DNA of 14,251 nucleotides from JANWHZ01 sp041487535 (GCA_041487535.1 JBGPNM010000030.1:1-14251), one strand, 5' to 3'. Numbered from the stretch's first letter, positions 5,577 through 11,411 are shown. Notes: generated by a model from the letters alone, not told the origin. Program-made: numbers and translations.

Positions 5577-6671
5577 TTATGATAGTAACAGCGATTTTAC
5601 TGTTTTAAGGTGCTGGAACATGCGGGTGTGATGGTCGCGGGTAACCTTTTCGTAGACGCTCACGTACTTTCTGGCCATGCCGGCACTGGTGAAATGGCGT
5701 TCCACGTGTATGCGGCAGGCGCGGCGTTTGATATCGGGGATGTCGGCAACGCGGGCGACCATTTCGTCAACCGTGTTGCACAGATAGCCGGTTTTTCCAT
5801 GAATAATAACTTCGGGCAGCGCTCCGCGGGGTGTGGCTATTACCGGCGTACCGCAAGCCATGGCTTCGACGTTGGCCAGACCGAAGGGCTCATCCCACTG
5901 GATTGGCGACAACAACGCCCGGGCATTCTTGAGCAGCACGGCTTTTGCGGCGTGCGCTACCTCGCCCACGAATATGATTTGTTTGCCGTCAATGAGCGGC
6001 TTGATTTTGTTGCGGTAGTACGGCCGCATCGGTGCGTCAATTTTGGCCGCAATGATCAGTTTGCTGTTGGTACGTTTAGTAATCTCGATGGCTTCTTCCA
6101 GGCCCTTGTCCGGATCGATGCGCCCCAGGAATGCCAGGTAGTCGCCCGGCTTATCGTTGTAATCGAAGTTGTCTATATCAATGCCGTGGTGGACGGTAGC
6201 GACGTAGTTGAGGTCGGGCATATAAGCGCGTTCGGCGTCGCTGATGCTGACGTACGGGTAGCGTTGGTAGACTTCTTTTACGCCGTACTTGTACTGCACC
6301 GGGTTGTGTATTGTGGTCAGGATTGGCACGTGGGTAAACGCCCCGGCAATCAAAAACGGCCAGTCGCCGTGGTTGTGGATGATGTCGAAACGCCGGTTGC
6401 GGATAAAGTGTAGCGCGCGGTGGAGGCCTTGCCATTGCAGGTACATCCAGGCACGCTGGTTTTTCTCTAGAAATGGACGGAGCGAAGTTTCGACACAGGC
6501 GATAAGGCGGGCGGAAGTTTGCGAGTCACCGCTGGCAAGCAACGTAACGTCATGGCCGAGCTTTACCAATTCTTCGGCAAGACTATAGACGATTCGTTCG
6601 GTGCCGCCGTACTTGAGCGGCGGCACCGGTTCCTCAAAAGGAGCAAGCAACGCGATCCGCATTTTTTTCAA
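5577..6671 (-). CDS. Family 4 glycosyltransferase (GT-B fold), first of a tandem pair
   Basis: The 364-residue protein has the same plan as its neighbour: RIALLAPFEEPVPPLKYGGTERIV at the N-terminus, FDIIHNHGDWPF near 95-106, and the donor-side motif DEPFGLANVEAMACGTPVI with E261 and E269 forming EX7E, then RGALPEVIIHGKTGYL. The shared QWDEPFG and RGALPE stretches indicate a tandem duplication followed by divergence. The start is ambiguous. TTG at 6671 has GAGGG six to seven bases upstream, giving MKKMRIALL, whereas ATG at 6662 gives MRIALL but lies 15-16 bases from that site. The TTG start is preferred for the ribosome binding site, the ATG for codon type. It leads the carbohydrate cluster behind a strong promoter. 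Confidence 0.9.
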   Translation of the reverse strand: MKKMRIALLAPFEEPVPPLKYGGTERIVYSLAEELVKLGHDVTLLASGDSQTSARLIACVETSLRPFLEKNQRAWMYLQWQGLHRALHFIRNRRFDIIHNHGDWPFLIAGAFTHVPILTTIHNPVQYKYGVKEVYQRYPYVSISDAERAYMPDLNYVATVHHGIDIDNFDYNDKPGDYLAFLGRIDPDKGLEEAIEITKRTNSKLIIAAKIDAPMRPYYRNKIKPLIDGKQIIFVGEVAHAAKAVLLKNARALLSPIQWDEPFGLANVEAMACGTPVIATPRGALPEVIIHGKTGYLCNTVDEMVARVADIPDIKRRACRIHVERHFTSAGMARKYVSVYEKVTRDHHTRMFQHLKTVKSLLLS

Positions 6672-6674
6672 CAG

Positions 6675-6686
6675 AGGTCCCTCTCA
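6675..6686 (-). promoter_or_regulatory. Ribosome binding site within a small palindrome
   Basis: Minus-strand AGAGGGACCTCT has AGAGG and CCTCT arms two bases apart. The AGAGG arm is the best Shine-Dalgarno candidate for the first glycosyltransferase, so local pairing could mask it. The loop is very tight, so the hairpin alone would be weak. Confidence 0.35.
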
Positions 6687-6702
6687 CATATAGTGTATCT
6701 CA

Positions 6703-6731
6703 AGCATACTCTGCCGCCAGATCGGTGTCAA
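6703..6731 (-). promoter_or_regulatory. Promoter of the glycosyltransferase / debranching-like cluster
   Basis: On the minus strand TTGACA (6731-6726) and TATGCT (6708-6703) are exactly 17 bp apart, a 6/6 and 4/6 match to the vegetative consensus. The predicted start near 6696 gives a leader of about 25-34 nt. The promoter lies 28 bp after the smpB stop, so the sugar genes need not depend on smpB transcription. Confidence 0.72.
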
Positions 6732-6758
6732 ACGAGCACTCCTTAGCCCGCGTCCGCG

Positions 6759-7214
6759 CTAGCGCAAGCCGAAAGTTCTGTTCTGACGTTCTAGGTCACG
6801 CTTCTTGATAGCTTCCCGCTTGTCGTATAGTTTTTTGCCGCGGCCGACGGCCAGGCGCAGCTTGATGTAGCGCCCGCCGGTGAGTATTTCCAGCGGCACG
6901 ATGGTCTGTCCCTGCTGTTTGGCTTCCAGCAGCGCGTTTATCTCCCTATGCTTGGCTAGTACCTTGCGGGCGCGGGTTTGATCGTATTCCGGTATAGCGT
7001 TGCCGTTAGAGCCGGTGATGGTGGCATTGATGAGCCACAATTCACCGTCCTTAACCGTTACGTATGCCCCGCGCAAATGTCCATGTCCCAGCCGCAACGA
7101 CCGTACCTCGCTGCCTTTCAGCTCCAGCCCGGCCACCAGGCTGTCGCCCAGCTGGTAATCGTACCGCGCCCGCCGGTTGCTGATCTGCCGTGTGTTCGGC
7201 CGTTTTTTCTTCAT
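6759..7214 (-). CDS. smpB: SsrA-binding protein SmpB
   Basis: The 151-residue product matches SmpB along its length: ISNRRARYDYQLGDSLVAGLELKGSEVRSLR at the N-terminus, GELWLINATI in the middle and the basic tail KKLYDKREAIKKRDLERQNRTF at the end. SmpB binds tmRNA and the ribosomal decoding centre and, with tmRNA, releases ribosomes stalled on broken messages. The frame stays open 17 codons further upstream, but the start MKKKRPNTR at 7214 is preferred because AGGGG lies about six bases before it and family homology begins soon after. No tmRNA gene is visible in the window. A -10-like TACAAT at 7230-7225 overlaps the ribosome binding site region; its -35 is weak. Confidence 0.95.
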   Translation of the reverse strand: MKKKRPNTRQISNRRARYDYQLGDSLVAGLELKGSEVRSLRLGHGHLRGAYVTVKDGELWLINATITGSNGNAIPEYDQTRARKVLAKHREINALLEAKQQGQTIVPLEILTGGRYIKLRLAVGRGKKLYDKREAIKKRDLERQNRTFGLR

Positions 7215-7263
7215 ACTGACCCCTATTGTAAGCCAGCCATCACACGTTTGCATATTCCCCTGC

Positions 7264-7301
7264 AAAAAAAGCCGCGCTTCGCATCCAGTAAGCCCAGGCT
7301 T
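7264..7301 (-). terminator. Probable intrinsic terminator of the membrane-anchored glycosidase gene
   Basis: On the minus strand AAGCC (7301-7297) pairs with GGCTT leading directly into seven T (7270-7264). A nested GCTT...AAGC pairing inside shortens the loop. It lies about 80 bp after the glycosidase stop and 50 bp before the smpB start. The long loop makes it less certain than the other terminators here. Confidence 0.5.
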
Positions 7302-7378
7302 CGGTTGGTCCCTAGGTTGTTGCTGCGTGGCTCAAGTATGGGTTGACTTGGCTCTAACGTTGCCCAAAGTAGGCTCCG

Positions 7379-8509
7379 CTAATTTGTCGTCTGGAATGCC
7401 TGCTTGGCAGCATTCCACAAACTGGGGTCGTGGGCTTTTACCAGGCGCCAGTACCACCACTCGGCTCCCCAGAGGTAGATTTGCTTCATGCCGGTGGCTT
7501 CGCCGTAGCGGATGCGCCGCTTTAGGATGTCGGCGTTCATGGACTTGTCTTGCTCGGCTACGGATGCGTCGCCAATCCATTGGTCGTTGGGCGGCCACGG
7601 CTCGGCCTGGAGCTCATGAATCATCGTGTCGCGGCCGGTCATAATTTTTTCGGTACCTGCCAGGAACGCGTAATACCAAGCCGGGAACGGATACTCCAAG
7701 TAGCGATGCGTGATTGTTTTGTCCCATACCCGCTTGTAAACCGAGAAGCCGTATTCGTCCGGTGTAGGTTGGCCGATGGGCGTGCCGATGGCGTTGTTGC
7801 TGCGCGCGACGATTACGGGATGCTGCGGGTCTAGCTGCTTGGCCAGGTTGTATTCGCTCACCAGACGGTCACGGCTGAAATCGGTACACAAGCCAAACGC
7901 TTTCAGGAAATATTCGTTTTCCAGTTGGTAACTGCGCAGTGCCGGATTGGTTTTGTAGCGGTTGATGACGGCAGCCATGAATTGTTCCACCTGCGGCTGC
8001 CAAACAGCGACCGGTTGCCTGGTATCAACCCAAGCCGGCGGATGGCACTCCGGCCAGCGCGGTTGCCGCAGGCCGATGCTGAGTGTGACCGTAGCGTGCG
8101 CGGCGTTGGCGGCGCGAAATTCCCAGTCCAGCTCCGAAAAGTTATATTTTCCTGGACGGGGTTCGATGTCGTCCCAATGACTGACTAATCGGATATGCCG
8201 GACGCCCAGGTCACCCAGCATGGCTGTGAGGGTTTGATGCGGGTTAAGGCCGAGGGCTGAAGCGTAGTCGGCTACGAACGTGATCCCCAGCTCCAGGGGT
8301 TTGCCGCGCTCTTGCCAAATATACCAACGGGCGATGCCATACATCGTACCAACGGTTAGGCCAATCATAAGGAATAGTACAATGACTGCTTTGTGCCACC
8401 AGCCGCCCGTCCAGTAGTCTACGGCCTGTTGCCGCAGCCAACGGACGGGGTGCGGCATTGCCTTGCTTGCTTGCCGTTTTGGTCGCGCCCGGATACGTTG
8501 TTTTTTCAT
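7379..8509 (-). CDS. Membrane-anchored TIM-barrel glycoside hydrolase-like protein
   Basis: From the start at 8509 the protein has 376 residues: a basic N-terminus (MKKQRIRARPKRQ), one hydrophobic helix at about 41-63 (AVIVLFLMIGLTVGTMYGIA), then a domain resembling clan-A glycosidases (GH5/GH42/GH39-like). LGVRHIRLVSHWDDIEPRPGKYNFSELD is typical of barrel strand 2. YQLENEYF places an Asn-Glu pair at about 198-199, the usual acid/base position. HELQAEPWPPN supplies E303 as the candidate nucleophile. A signal anchor with positive residues inside would put the catalytic domain outside the cell. The substrate is unknown. The frame is open 15 codons further upstream, but a TATAAT at 8534-8529 lies inside that extension, so the 8509 ATG is preferred. 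No good Shine-Dalgarno sequence is seen. Confidence 0.75.
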   Translation of the reverse strand: MKKQRIRARPKRQASKAMPHPVRWLRQQAVDYWTGGWWHKAVIVLFLMIGLTVGTMYGIARWYIWQERGKPLELGITFVADYASALGLNPHQTLTAMLGDLGVRHIRLVSHWDDIEPRPGKYNFSELDWEFRAANAAHATVTLSIGLRQPRWPECHPPAWVDTRQPVAVWQPQVEQFMAAVINRYKTNPALRSYQLENEYFLKAFGLCTDFSRDRLVSEYNLAKQLDPQHPVIVARSNNAIGTPIGQPTPDEYGFSVYKRVWDKTITHRYLEYPFPAWYYAFLAGTEKIMTGRDTMIHELQAEPWPPNDQWIGDASVAEQDKSMNADILKRRIRYGEATGMKQIYLWGAEWWYWRLVKAHDPSLWNAAKQAFQTTN

Positions 8510-8528
8510 GCGGTTACTACTTATGCTA

Positions 8529-8534
8529 ATTATA
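8529..8534 (-). promoter_or_regulatory. -10 box of the membrane-anchored glycosidase gene
   Basis: A perfect TATAAT on the minus strand lies 19 bases before the ATG at 8509 and just after the Hsp20 terminator, giving a leader of about 13 nt. No good -35 is present (TTGTAT at 18 bp is the nearest), so strength is uncertain. Confidence 0.5.
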
Positions 8535-8555
8535 CCTAGTATAACGTCCTGCATA

Positions 8556-8592
8556 CAAAAACAGGCGCTCGGTTTTGACCCGAGCGCCTGTT
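8556..8592 (-). terminator. Strong intrinsic terminator of the Hsp20 gene
   Basis: On the minus strand ACAGGCGCTCGG and CCGAGCGCCTGT form a perfect 12-pair stem (13 with the flanking A-T pair) around a seven-base loop, followed by TTTTG. It begins 18 bases after the Hsp20 stop and isolates that gene from the glycosidase gene downstream. Confidence 0.92.
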
Positions 8593-8609
8593 CGATGGCA
8601 GACTGTCGC

Positions 8610-9071
8610 TTACTTCTTGCCTTCGGTGATAGCGACTTTCTTGGGCTTTGGCAGATCTTTGAAGGGTATAGTCACCTTCAGCACGCCGCCGTCAAACTTG
8701 GCGTCCACGTGCTCTTCGTCGGCGTATTCGGGCAGACGCAAACGCCTGTAGAAGCTGGCATGGCTCTCGCGGAGCATGTAGCTGCGGTTTTTGCCTTGCT
8801 TGTCTTCCTCTTTTTCGTGCTTCTCGCCCTTGATCTCCAAGACTCCGTTATGAACGCTTACATCTACGTCGTCCTTTTTGAATCCGGGCACTTGTACCTC
8901 GGCAACCAGCGCTTTGTCGTCTTCGTTATAAATATCCATGGCTGGCATGGCAGCTTGCGGCATTTGCACAGCCGGCAGACCGGTGAAGAAATTATTGAAC
9001 ATATCGTCGAGCTGGCCGTGCAAGCTGGTAAGCCCCGCAAACGGATCGTCCCAGCGTACTATATTTGCCAT
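8610..9071 (-). CDS. hsp20: Small heat shock protein, Hsp20 / alpha-crystallin family
   Basis: The 153-residue protein has the usual plan: an N-terminal arm (VRWDDPFAGLTSLHGQLDDMFNNFF), an alpha-crystallin domain at about 43-138 with VAEVQVPGFKKDDVDVSVHNGVLEIKGEK, the RLPEYAD loop and the conserved GVLKVTIP at 129-136, and a short basic tail ending KKVAITEGKK. Such proteins form oligomers in the cytosol and hold unfolding proteins for ATP-dependent chaperones without using ATP. A strong ribosome binding site, AAAGGAGG, lies about six bases before the ATG. A consensus promoter, an overlapping CIRCE-like operator and a strong terminator make it a self-contained heat-shock unit. GVLKVTIP is complete and there is no sign of damage. 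Confidence 0.96.
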   Translation of the reverse strand: MANIVRWDDPFAGLTSLHGQLDDMFNNFFTGLPAVQMPQAAMPAMDIYNEDDKALVAEVQVPGFKKDDVDVSVHNGVLEIKGEKHEKEEDKQGKNRSYMLRESHASFYRRLRLPEYADEEHVDAKFDGGVLKVTIPFKDLPKPKKVAITEGKK

Positions 9072-9075
9072 AGTT

Positions 9076-9104
9076 ACCTCCTTTAACGTTATGCTATAAG
9101 AGGC
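9076..9104 (-). promoter_or_regulatory. Possible RNA-thermometer helix masking the Hsp20 ribosome binding site
   Basis: In the Hsp20 leader, minus-strand CCTCTT (9103-9098) can pair with the AAGGAGG of the ribosome binding site (9084-9078) with one bulged G. A small GCGG-GTAA-CCGC tetraloop hairpin lies just upstream. ROSE and fourU elements in other Hsp20 leaders work by such masking, but this one is short and matches neither class exactly. Confidence 0.3.
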
Positions 9105-9121
9105 GGTTACCCGCTGCTTTT

Positions 9122-9150
9122 AGTATAGAAAACTGGCACTCCCATGTCAA
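9122..9150 (-). promoter_or_regulatory. Hsp20 promoter
   Basis: On the minus strand TTGACA (9150-9145) and TATACT (9127-9122) are exactly 17 bp apart, a 6/6 and 5/6 match to the vegetative sigma consensus. The predicted start near 9115 gives a leader of about 44 nt. No alternative heat-shock sigma promoter is evident, so induction probably works by relieving a repressor. Confidence 0.85.
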
Positions 9151-9159
9151 GACTGCCAA
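9133..9159 (-). promoter_or_regulatory. CIRCE-like operator (HrcA binding site)
   Basis: The minus strand reads TTGGCAGTC, nine bases, then GAGTGCCAG. The CIRCE consensus is TTAGCACTC-N9-GAGTGCTAA, so 14 of 18 arm positions match and the spacer is exactly nine. The -35 hexamer TTGACA forms six of the nine spacer bases, an ideal place for HrcA to block RNA polymerase. No hrcA gene is in the window. Confidence 0.7.
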
Positions 9160-9171
9160 TAGTAGTTATGG

Positions 9172-9744
9172 CTAGAAATCAATGCCTTTGTTGGCTAAGT
9201 ATTTATCATCAAAATGATGTTTAAGCTTGGTCATATCGGTGGCGATATCTATAAGCGGAATAAGCCTGGCTGGGAAGTTGCGCCCGGTAAGACAGAGACT
9301 GGCTGCCCTATCTCGGCGGCGGATTAGCTCTTCCAGGTGTGTTTCGGTTAGAAGACCGTCGTGTACGGCGTTGTTGATCTCGTCACAAATCACCAGCTGG
9401 AATTCGCCGCTCGCCGCGCAACGCAGTGCTTCAGCATAGGTGTCTAAGGCGGCCTGCCGGTGCTGTTCGGGCGTGATTTGCTCGGGGCTCAGGTCGCTCG
9501 GCGCCTGGTAAAACCCCCGCCCGCCTTTGTAGAAATGGAGCTGGTCTTTATAGAGCCCTTGGATATCGCGGATGAATACGTGTTCACCGACGCCCCAGTA
9601 TTTGATGAACTGGATAAATGCCACGTTCCAGCGGTTGCCGAGCGCCCGCGCCATCAGCCCCAAAGACGCGCTGGTCTTGCCCTTCCCCTCGCCGGTATAT
9701 ACCACTACGACTGACTCCTTGGTCTTATAATCTTCAAAGGTCAT
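9172..9744 (-). CDS. cobO: Cob(I)alamin / cob(I)yrinic acid a,c-diamide adenosyltransferase, CobO/BtuR type
   Basis: The 190-residue protein carries the CobO family hallmarks: the P-loop GEGKGKTS at 18-25, QFIKYWGVGEH near 45-55, FYKGGRGFY at 71-79, VICDE with D121-E122, LTGRNFP near 152-158 and the C-terminal KHHFDDKYLANKGIDF. These enzymes transfer the 5'-deoxyadenosyl group of ATP to Co(I) corrinoids, making adenosylcobalamin. Length is normal. No other corrinoid gene is in the window, so the likely role is activation of a salvaged corrinoid. It follows the glutaredoxin gene on the same strand after 131 bp and ends 13 bp before the CIRCE-like site of hsp20. AAGGA lies about 12 bases before the ATG, a little far. 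A TATACT at 9809-9804 may be its -10. Confidence 0.92.
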   Translation of the reverse strand: MTFEDYKTKESVVVVYTGEGKGKTSASLGLMARALGNRWNVAFIQFIKYWGVGEHVFIRDIQGLYKDQLHFYKGGRGFYQAPSDLSPEQITPEQHRQAALDTYAEALRCAASGEFQLVICDEINNAVHDGLLTETHLEELIRRRDRAASLCLTGRNFPARLIPLIDIATDMTKLKHHFDDKYLANKGIDF

Positions 9745-9815
9745 GTGTTTATATAGTCCTTCTGGCTGATATAGAACAACCCCACAATATCTTCATCGTA
9801 TGTAGTATATCGCAC

Positions 9816-9851
9816 CAAAGCGTACTTCATTATGTAATGCAGTACGCTTTG
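9816..9851 (-). terminator. Hairpin between glutaredoxin and cobO genes, possible weak terminator
   Basis: CAAAGCGTACT at 9816-9826 pairs perfectly with AGTACGCTTTG at 9841-9851, and CATTA with TAATG continues the stem after one mismatch, leaving a tiny loop. It begins about 25 bases after the glutaredoxin stop. On the minus strand the stem ends in CTTTGG without a real T tract, so it may be a weak terminator, an RNA-stability stem or a regulator site for cobO. Confidence 0.45.
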
Positions 9852-9875
9852 CGCCGCTTCTTGTAGGTTAGTTGG

Positions 9876-10115
9876 CTACGCTTTTAGAGCGGCGTCGATA
9901 CGCGGGCGGTCAAAGCCCACGATGATGGTGCCGTCTATATCTACGACCGGAATGCCCATCTGGTGGGATTTTTGTACGGCCTCAATTGCGTACTGCTGGT
10001 TATGCTCGACATCTTTTACTTCATATTTGATACCGAGCTTGTCGAAGTAGTCTTTGACTGCATGGCAGAATGCGCACCAGTCTGCACTATAAACAGTGAT
10101 ATGTTTCGTATCCAT
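9876..10115 (-). CDS. Glutaredoxin / NrdH-like small thiol redox protein
   Basis: The 79-residue protein has a thioredoxin-fold layout: strand KHITVYSADWCAFC with the redox pair C-A-F-C, helix HAVKDYFDKLGIKYEVKDVE, then MGIPVVDIDGTIIVGFD with the cis-proline after GI. It would reduce disulfides in the cytosol, for example in ribonucleotide reductase or peroxide-detoxifying enzymes. Length fits the family. The frame is open 77 codons further upstream, but that extension runs into the divergent atp gene and has no homology, so MDTKHITVYS at 10115 is the start. AGAGG is only one base from the ATG, and a -10-like TACACT is six bases upstream, so the message may be leaderless. It is divergent from the ATP synthase operon and codirectional with cobO. 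Confidence 0.9.
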   Translation of the reverse strand: MDTKHITVYSADWCAFCHAVKDYFDKLGIKYEVKDVEHNQQYAIEAVQKSHQMGIPVVDIDGTIIVGFDRPRIDAALKA

Positions 10116-10121
10116 GCCTCT

Positions 10122-10149
10122 AGTGTAGCATATCACTATACTTTGTAAA
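10122..10149 (-). promoter_or_regulatory. Candidate glutaredoxin promoter
   Basis: On the minus strand TTTACA (10149-10144) and TACACT (10127-10122) are 16 bp apart. Six bases separate the -10 from the ATG, implying a start at or next to the codon. An alternative -10, TATAGT at 10140-10135, would give a leader of about 14-19 nt. Confidence 0.45.
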
Positions 10150-10153
10150 GTAT
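10138..10153. promoter_or_regulatory. 16-bp palindrome in the glutaredoxin/atp divergent region
   Basis: ATACTTT and AAAGTAT are perfect inverted arms around GT. The element covers the -35 of the candidate glutaredoxin promoter and part of the alternative -10, a position typical of a repressor site. It lies 35 bp upstream of the atp -35. Confidence 0.5.
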
Positions 10154-10187
10154 GACTTGTATATCTGCAAATTCTCTCGCGGACATC

Positions 10188-10217
10188 TTGATCATCAGGG
10201 GTGATATTTGGTACAAT
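10188..10217 (+). promoter_or_regulatory. ATP synthase operon promoter (extended -10)
   Basis: TTGATC at 10188-10193 and TACAAT at 10212-10217 are 18 bp apart, and TGG just before the -10 makes it an extended -10 promoter. Seven bases separate the -10 from the ATG at 10225, so transcription should begin at or next to the start codon. Confidence 0.65.
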
Positions 10218-10224
10218 ACAGGTA

Positions 10225-10560
10225 ATGGAGAAAAAGACCGACGCGACCACTTCGATGCCGCACGCTGCTTCTGTTAGTGGCGGCGCGACAGATTCGCATA
10301 CTGCGCCAGATGAGGCGGCAGCCCACCGAGCCATGTTCGTGAGCATGGCGCTGGGTATGTCCTGGCAACTGGCGGTGGTTGTGCTGGTGCCGATTGTCGG
10401 CGGGTATATGCTGGACGGCCGCCTTCACAGCACCCCGTGGCTGACGTTTACGGGGCTGGCTATAGCCGCTGCCGCCGTGTTCGCCGTGCTCTGGCGCGTC
10501 GTCAAAGAAGCCGAGCGCCGGACAACCGCAAACAATACGAAGCCGAAAGGCACGGCATGA
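10225..10560 (+). CDS. atpI: AtpI/AtpZ-type small membrane protein of the ATP synthase operon
   Basis: The 111-residue protein has a polar N-terminal third and then two hydrophobic helices around a short loop (SWQLAVVVLVPIVGGYMLDG and LTFTGLAIAAAAVFAVLWRVV), followed by a basic tail. G-G-x-x-LD at the end of helix 1 and the two-helix hairpin fit the ATPase_gene1 (AtpI/AtpZ) family, whose members help assemble the c-ring or move Mg2+/Ca2+. Assignment rests mainly on this layout and on position at the head of the operon. ATG 10225 is chosen because the promoter -10 lies inside the longer open frame. The stop overlaps the atpB start as ATGA. Only a weak AGG precedes it. Confidence 0.78.
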   Translation: MEKKTDATTSMPHAASVSGGATDSHTAPDEAAAHRAMFVSMALGMSWQLAVVVLVPIVGGYMLDGRLHSTPWLTFTGLAIAAAAVFAVLWRVVKEAERRTTANNTKPKGTA

Positions 10561-11411
10561 GCAGGTTCCTGTCGCTGCTTGCTGTCGACGAAGGGCCGGC
10601 CGTACACATCGCTCCGGGCGGCGTGCTGCACCTTGGCAGCGTCACCATTACTAATTCTATGTTTTTCGGCTGGATCTGTATCACCCTGATGATCGTTGTG
10701 CTTATCTGGGTTGCCCGGCACATCACCGTTCACCCGAAAGGCGGGCTCATCCAATTTATTGAGCTGGGAGCCGAGTTTATCGGCAGCACTGTGGAATCCG
10801 GCTTTACGGACAAAAGCCGGGCCCGCCGCTATATCCCCTACTTCGTAACGCTGTTCTTCTTCCTGCTTATCAACAACTGGTTAGGTTTGCTGCCTGGCGT
10901 CGGCGAGGCGCTGACCGTGCACGGCGTACCGCTGCTGCGGCCCTTTACCGGCGATTATAATGGCACGTTGGCCGCGGCGGTCGTGACAATGGCCGTAGTC
11001 TACGCCTCGTCGGCTCGCGAAGCTGGTGGCGTCGGTAAATACCTACGTCACTTTTTTGTCGGCAGTCCCCTCAACCCGCTCTATCTTATCATTGGCTTGC
11101 TGGAGATGGTCACCGATATTATGCGGGCATTCAGCCTGTCGCTGCGTCTGTTCCTCAATGTCGCCATCGGCGAGGTCATCATAGCCGTCTTTACCTACCT
11201 TGGCCACACTGTCGCACCACTGACGGCCGCGCCGTTCACCCTTGTAGAATTGTTCGTGGGGGCGCTGCAGGCTTACATTTTCTCGACGCTGAGCATAATG
11301 TACTTAGCGGCAGTGGCGAACCATGTAAGCCACGAAGATGAGCATGGTGACTTGACCGAGACGACTGTTCCTGAAACAATGGGCGCGAGCCCGCTGCTGG
11401 GACAGGAGTAG
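10557..11411 (+). CDS. atpB: F-type ATP synthase subunit a
   Basis: The 284-residue membrane protein forms the proton half-channels against the c-ring. The essential arginine is R197 in SLSLRLFLNVAIGE, equivalent to E. coli aR210, with E206 in the following GE. YIPYFVTLFFFLLINNWLGLLPG is the conserved second helix, and NPLYLIIGLLEMVTDIMRAFSLSLRLF the fourth. Five to six hydrophobic helices are visible. The start is the ATG in the ATGA overlap with atpI; the frame is open 40 codons further upstream, inside atpI, without homology. The C-terminus has a polar tail (HVSHEDEHGDLTETT) beyond the last helix. Coupled translation with atpI is likely. Confidence 0.96.
   Translation: MSRFLSLLAVDEGPAVHIAPGGVLHLGSVTITNSMFFGWICITLMIVVLIWVARHITVHPKGGLIQFIELGAEFIGSTVESGFTDKSRARRYIPYFVTLFFFLLINNWLGLLPGVGEALTVHGVPLLRPFTGDYNGTLAAAVVTMAVVYASSAREAGGVGKYLRHFFVGSPLNPLYLIIGLLEMVTDIMRAFSLSLRLFLNVAIGEVIIAVFTYLGHTVAPLTAAPFTLVELFVGALQAYIFSTLSIMYLAAVANHVSHEDEHGDLTETTVPETMGASPLLGQE

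Noticed and set aside
5610..6413. 267-residue plus-strand ORF
   Set aside because: It is fully antisense to a well-supported glycosyltransferase, lacks a ribosome binding site and shows no recognisable domain.
7215..7378. tmRNA gene beside smpB
   Set aside because: The gap is about 160 bp, too short for tmRNA, with no alanine-tRNA-like ends; it holds a terminator-like hairpin instead.
8463..9086. 207-residue plus-strand ORF
   Set aside because: It is antisense to Hsp20 and runs through the Hsp20 terminator hairpin.
9745..9875. Cobalamin riboswitch upstream of cobO
   Set aside because: The 131-bp gap is too small for the usual cobalamin riboswitch, and no B12-box-like conserved core could be recognised.
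10116..10346. 77-residue N-terminal extension of the glutaredoxin
   Set aside because: It overlaps the divergent atp promoter and the atpI coding region and matches nothing in the family; the 79-residue form is complete.
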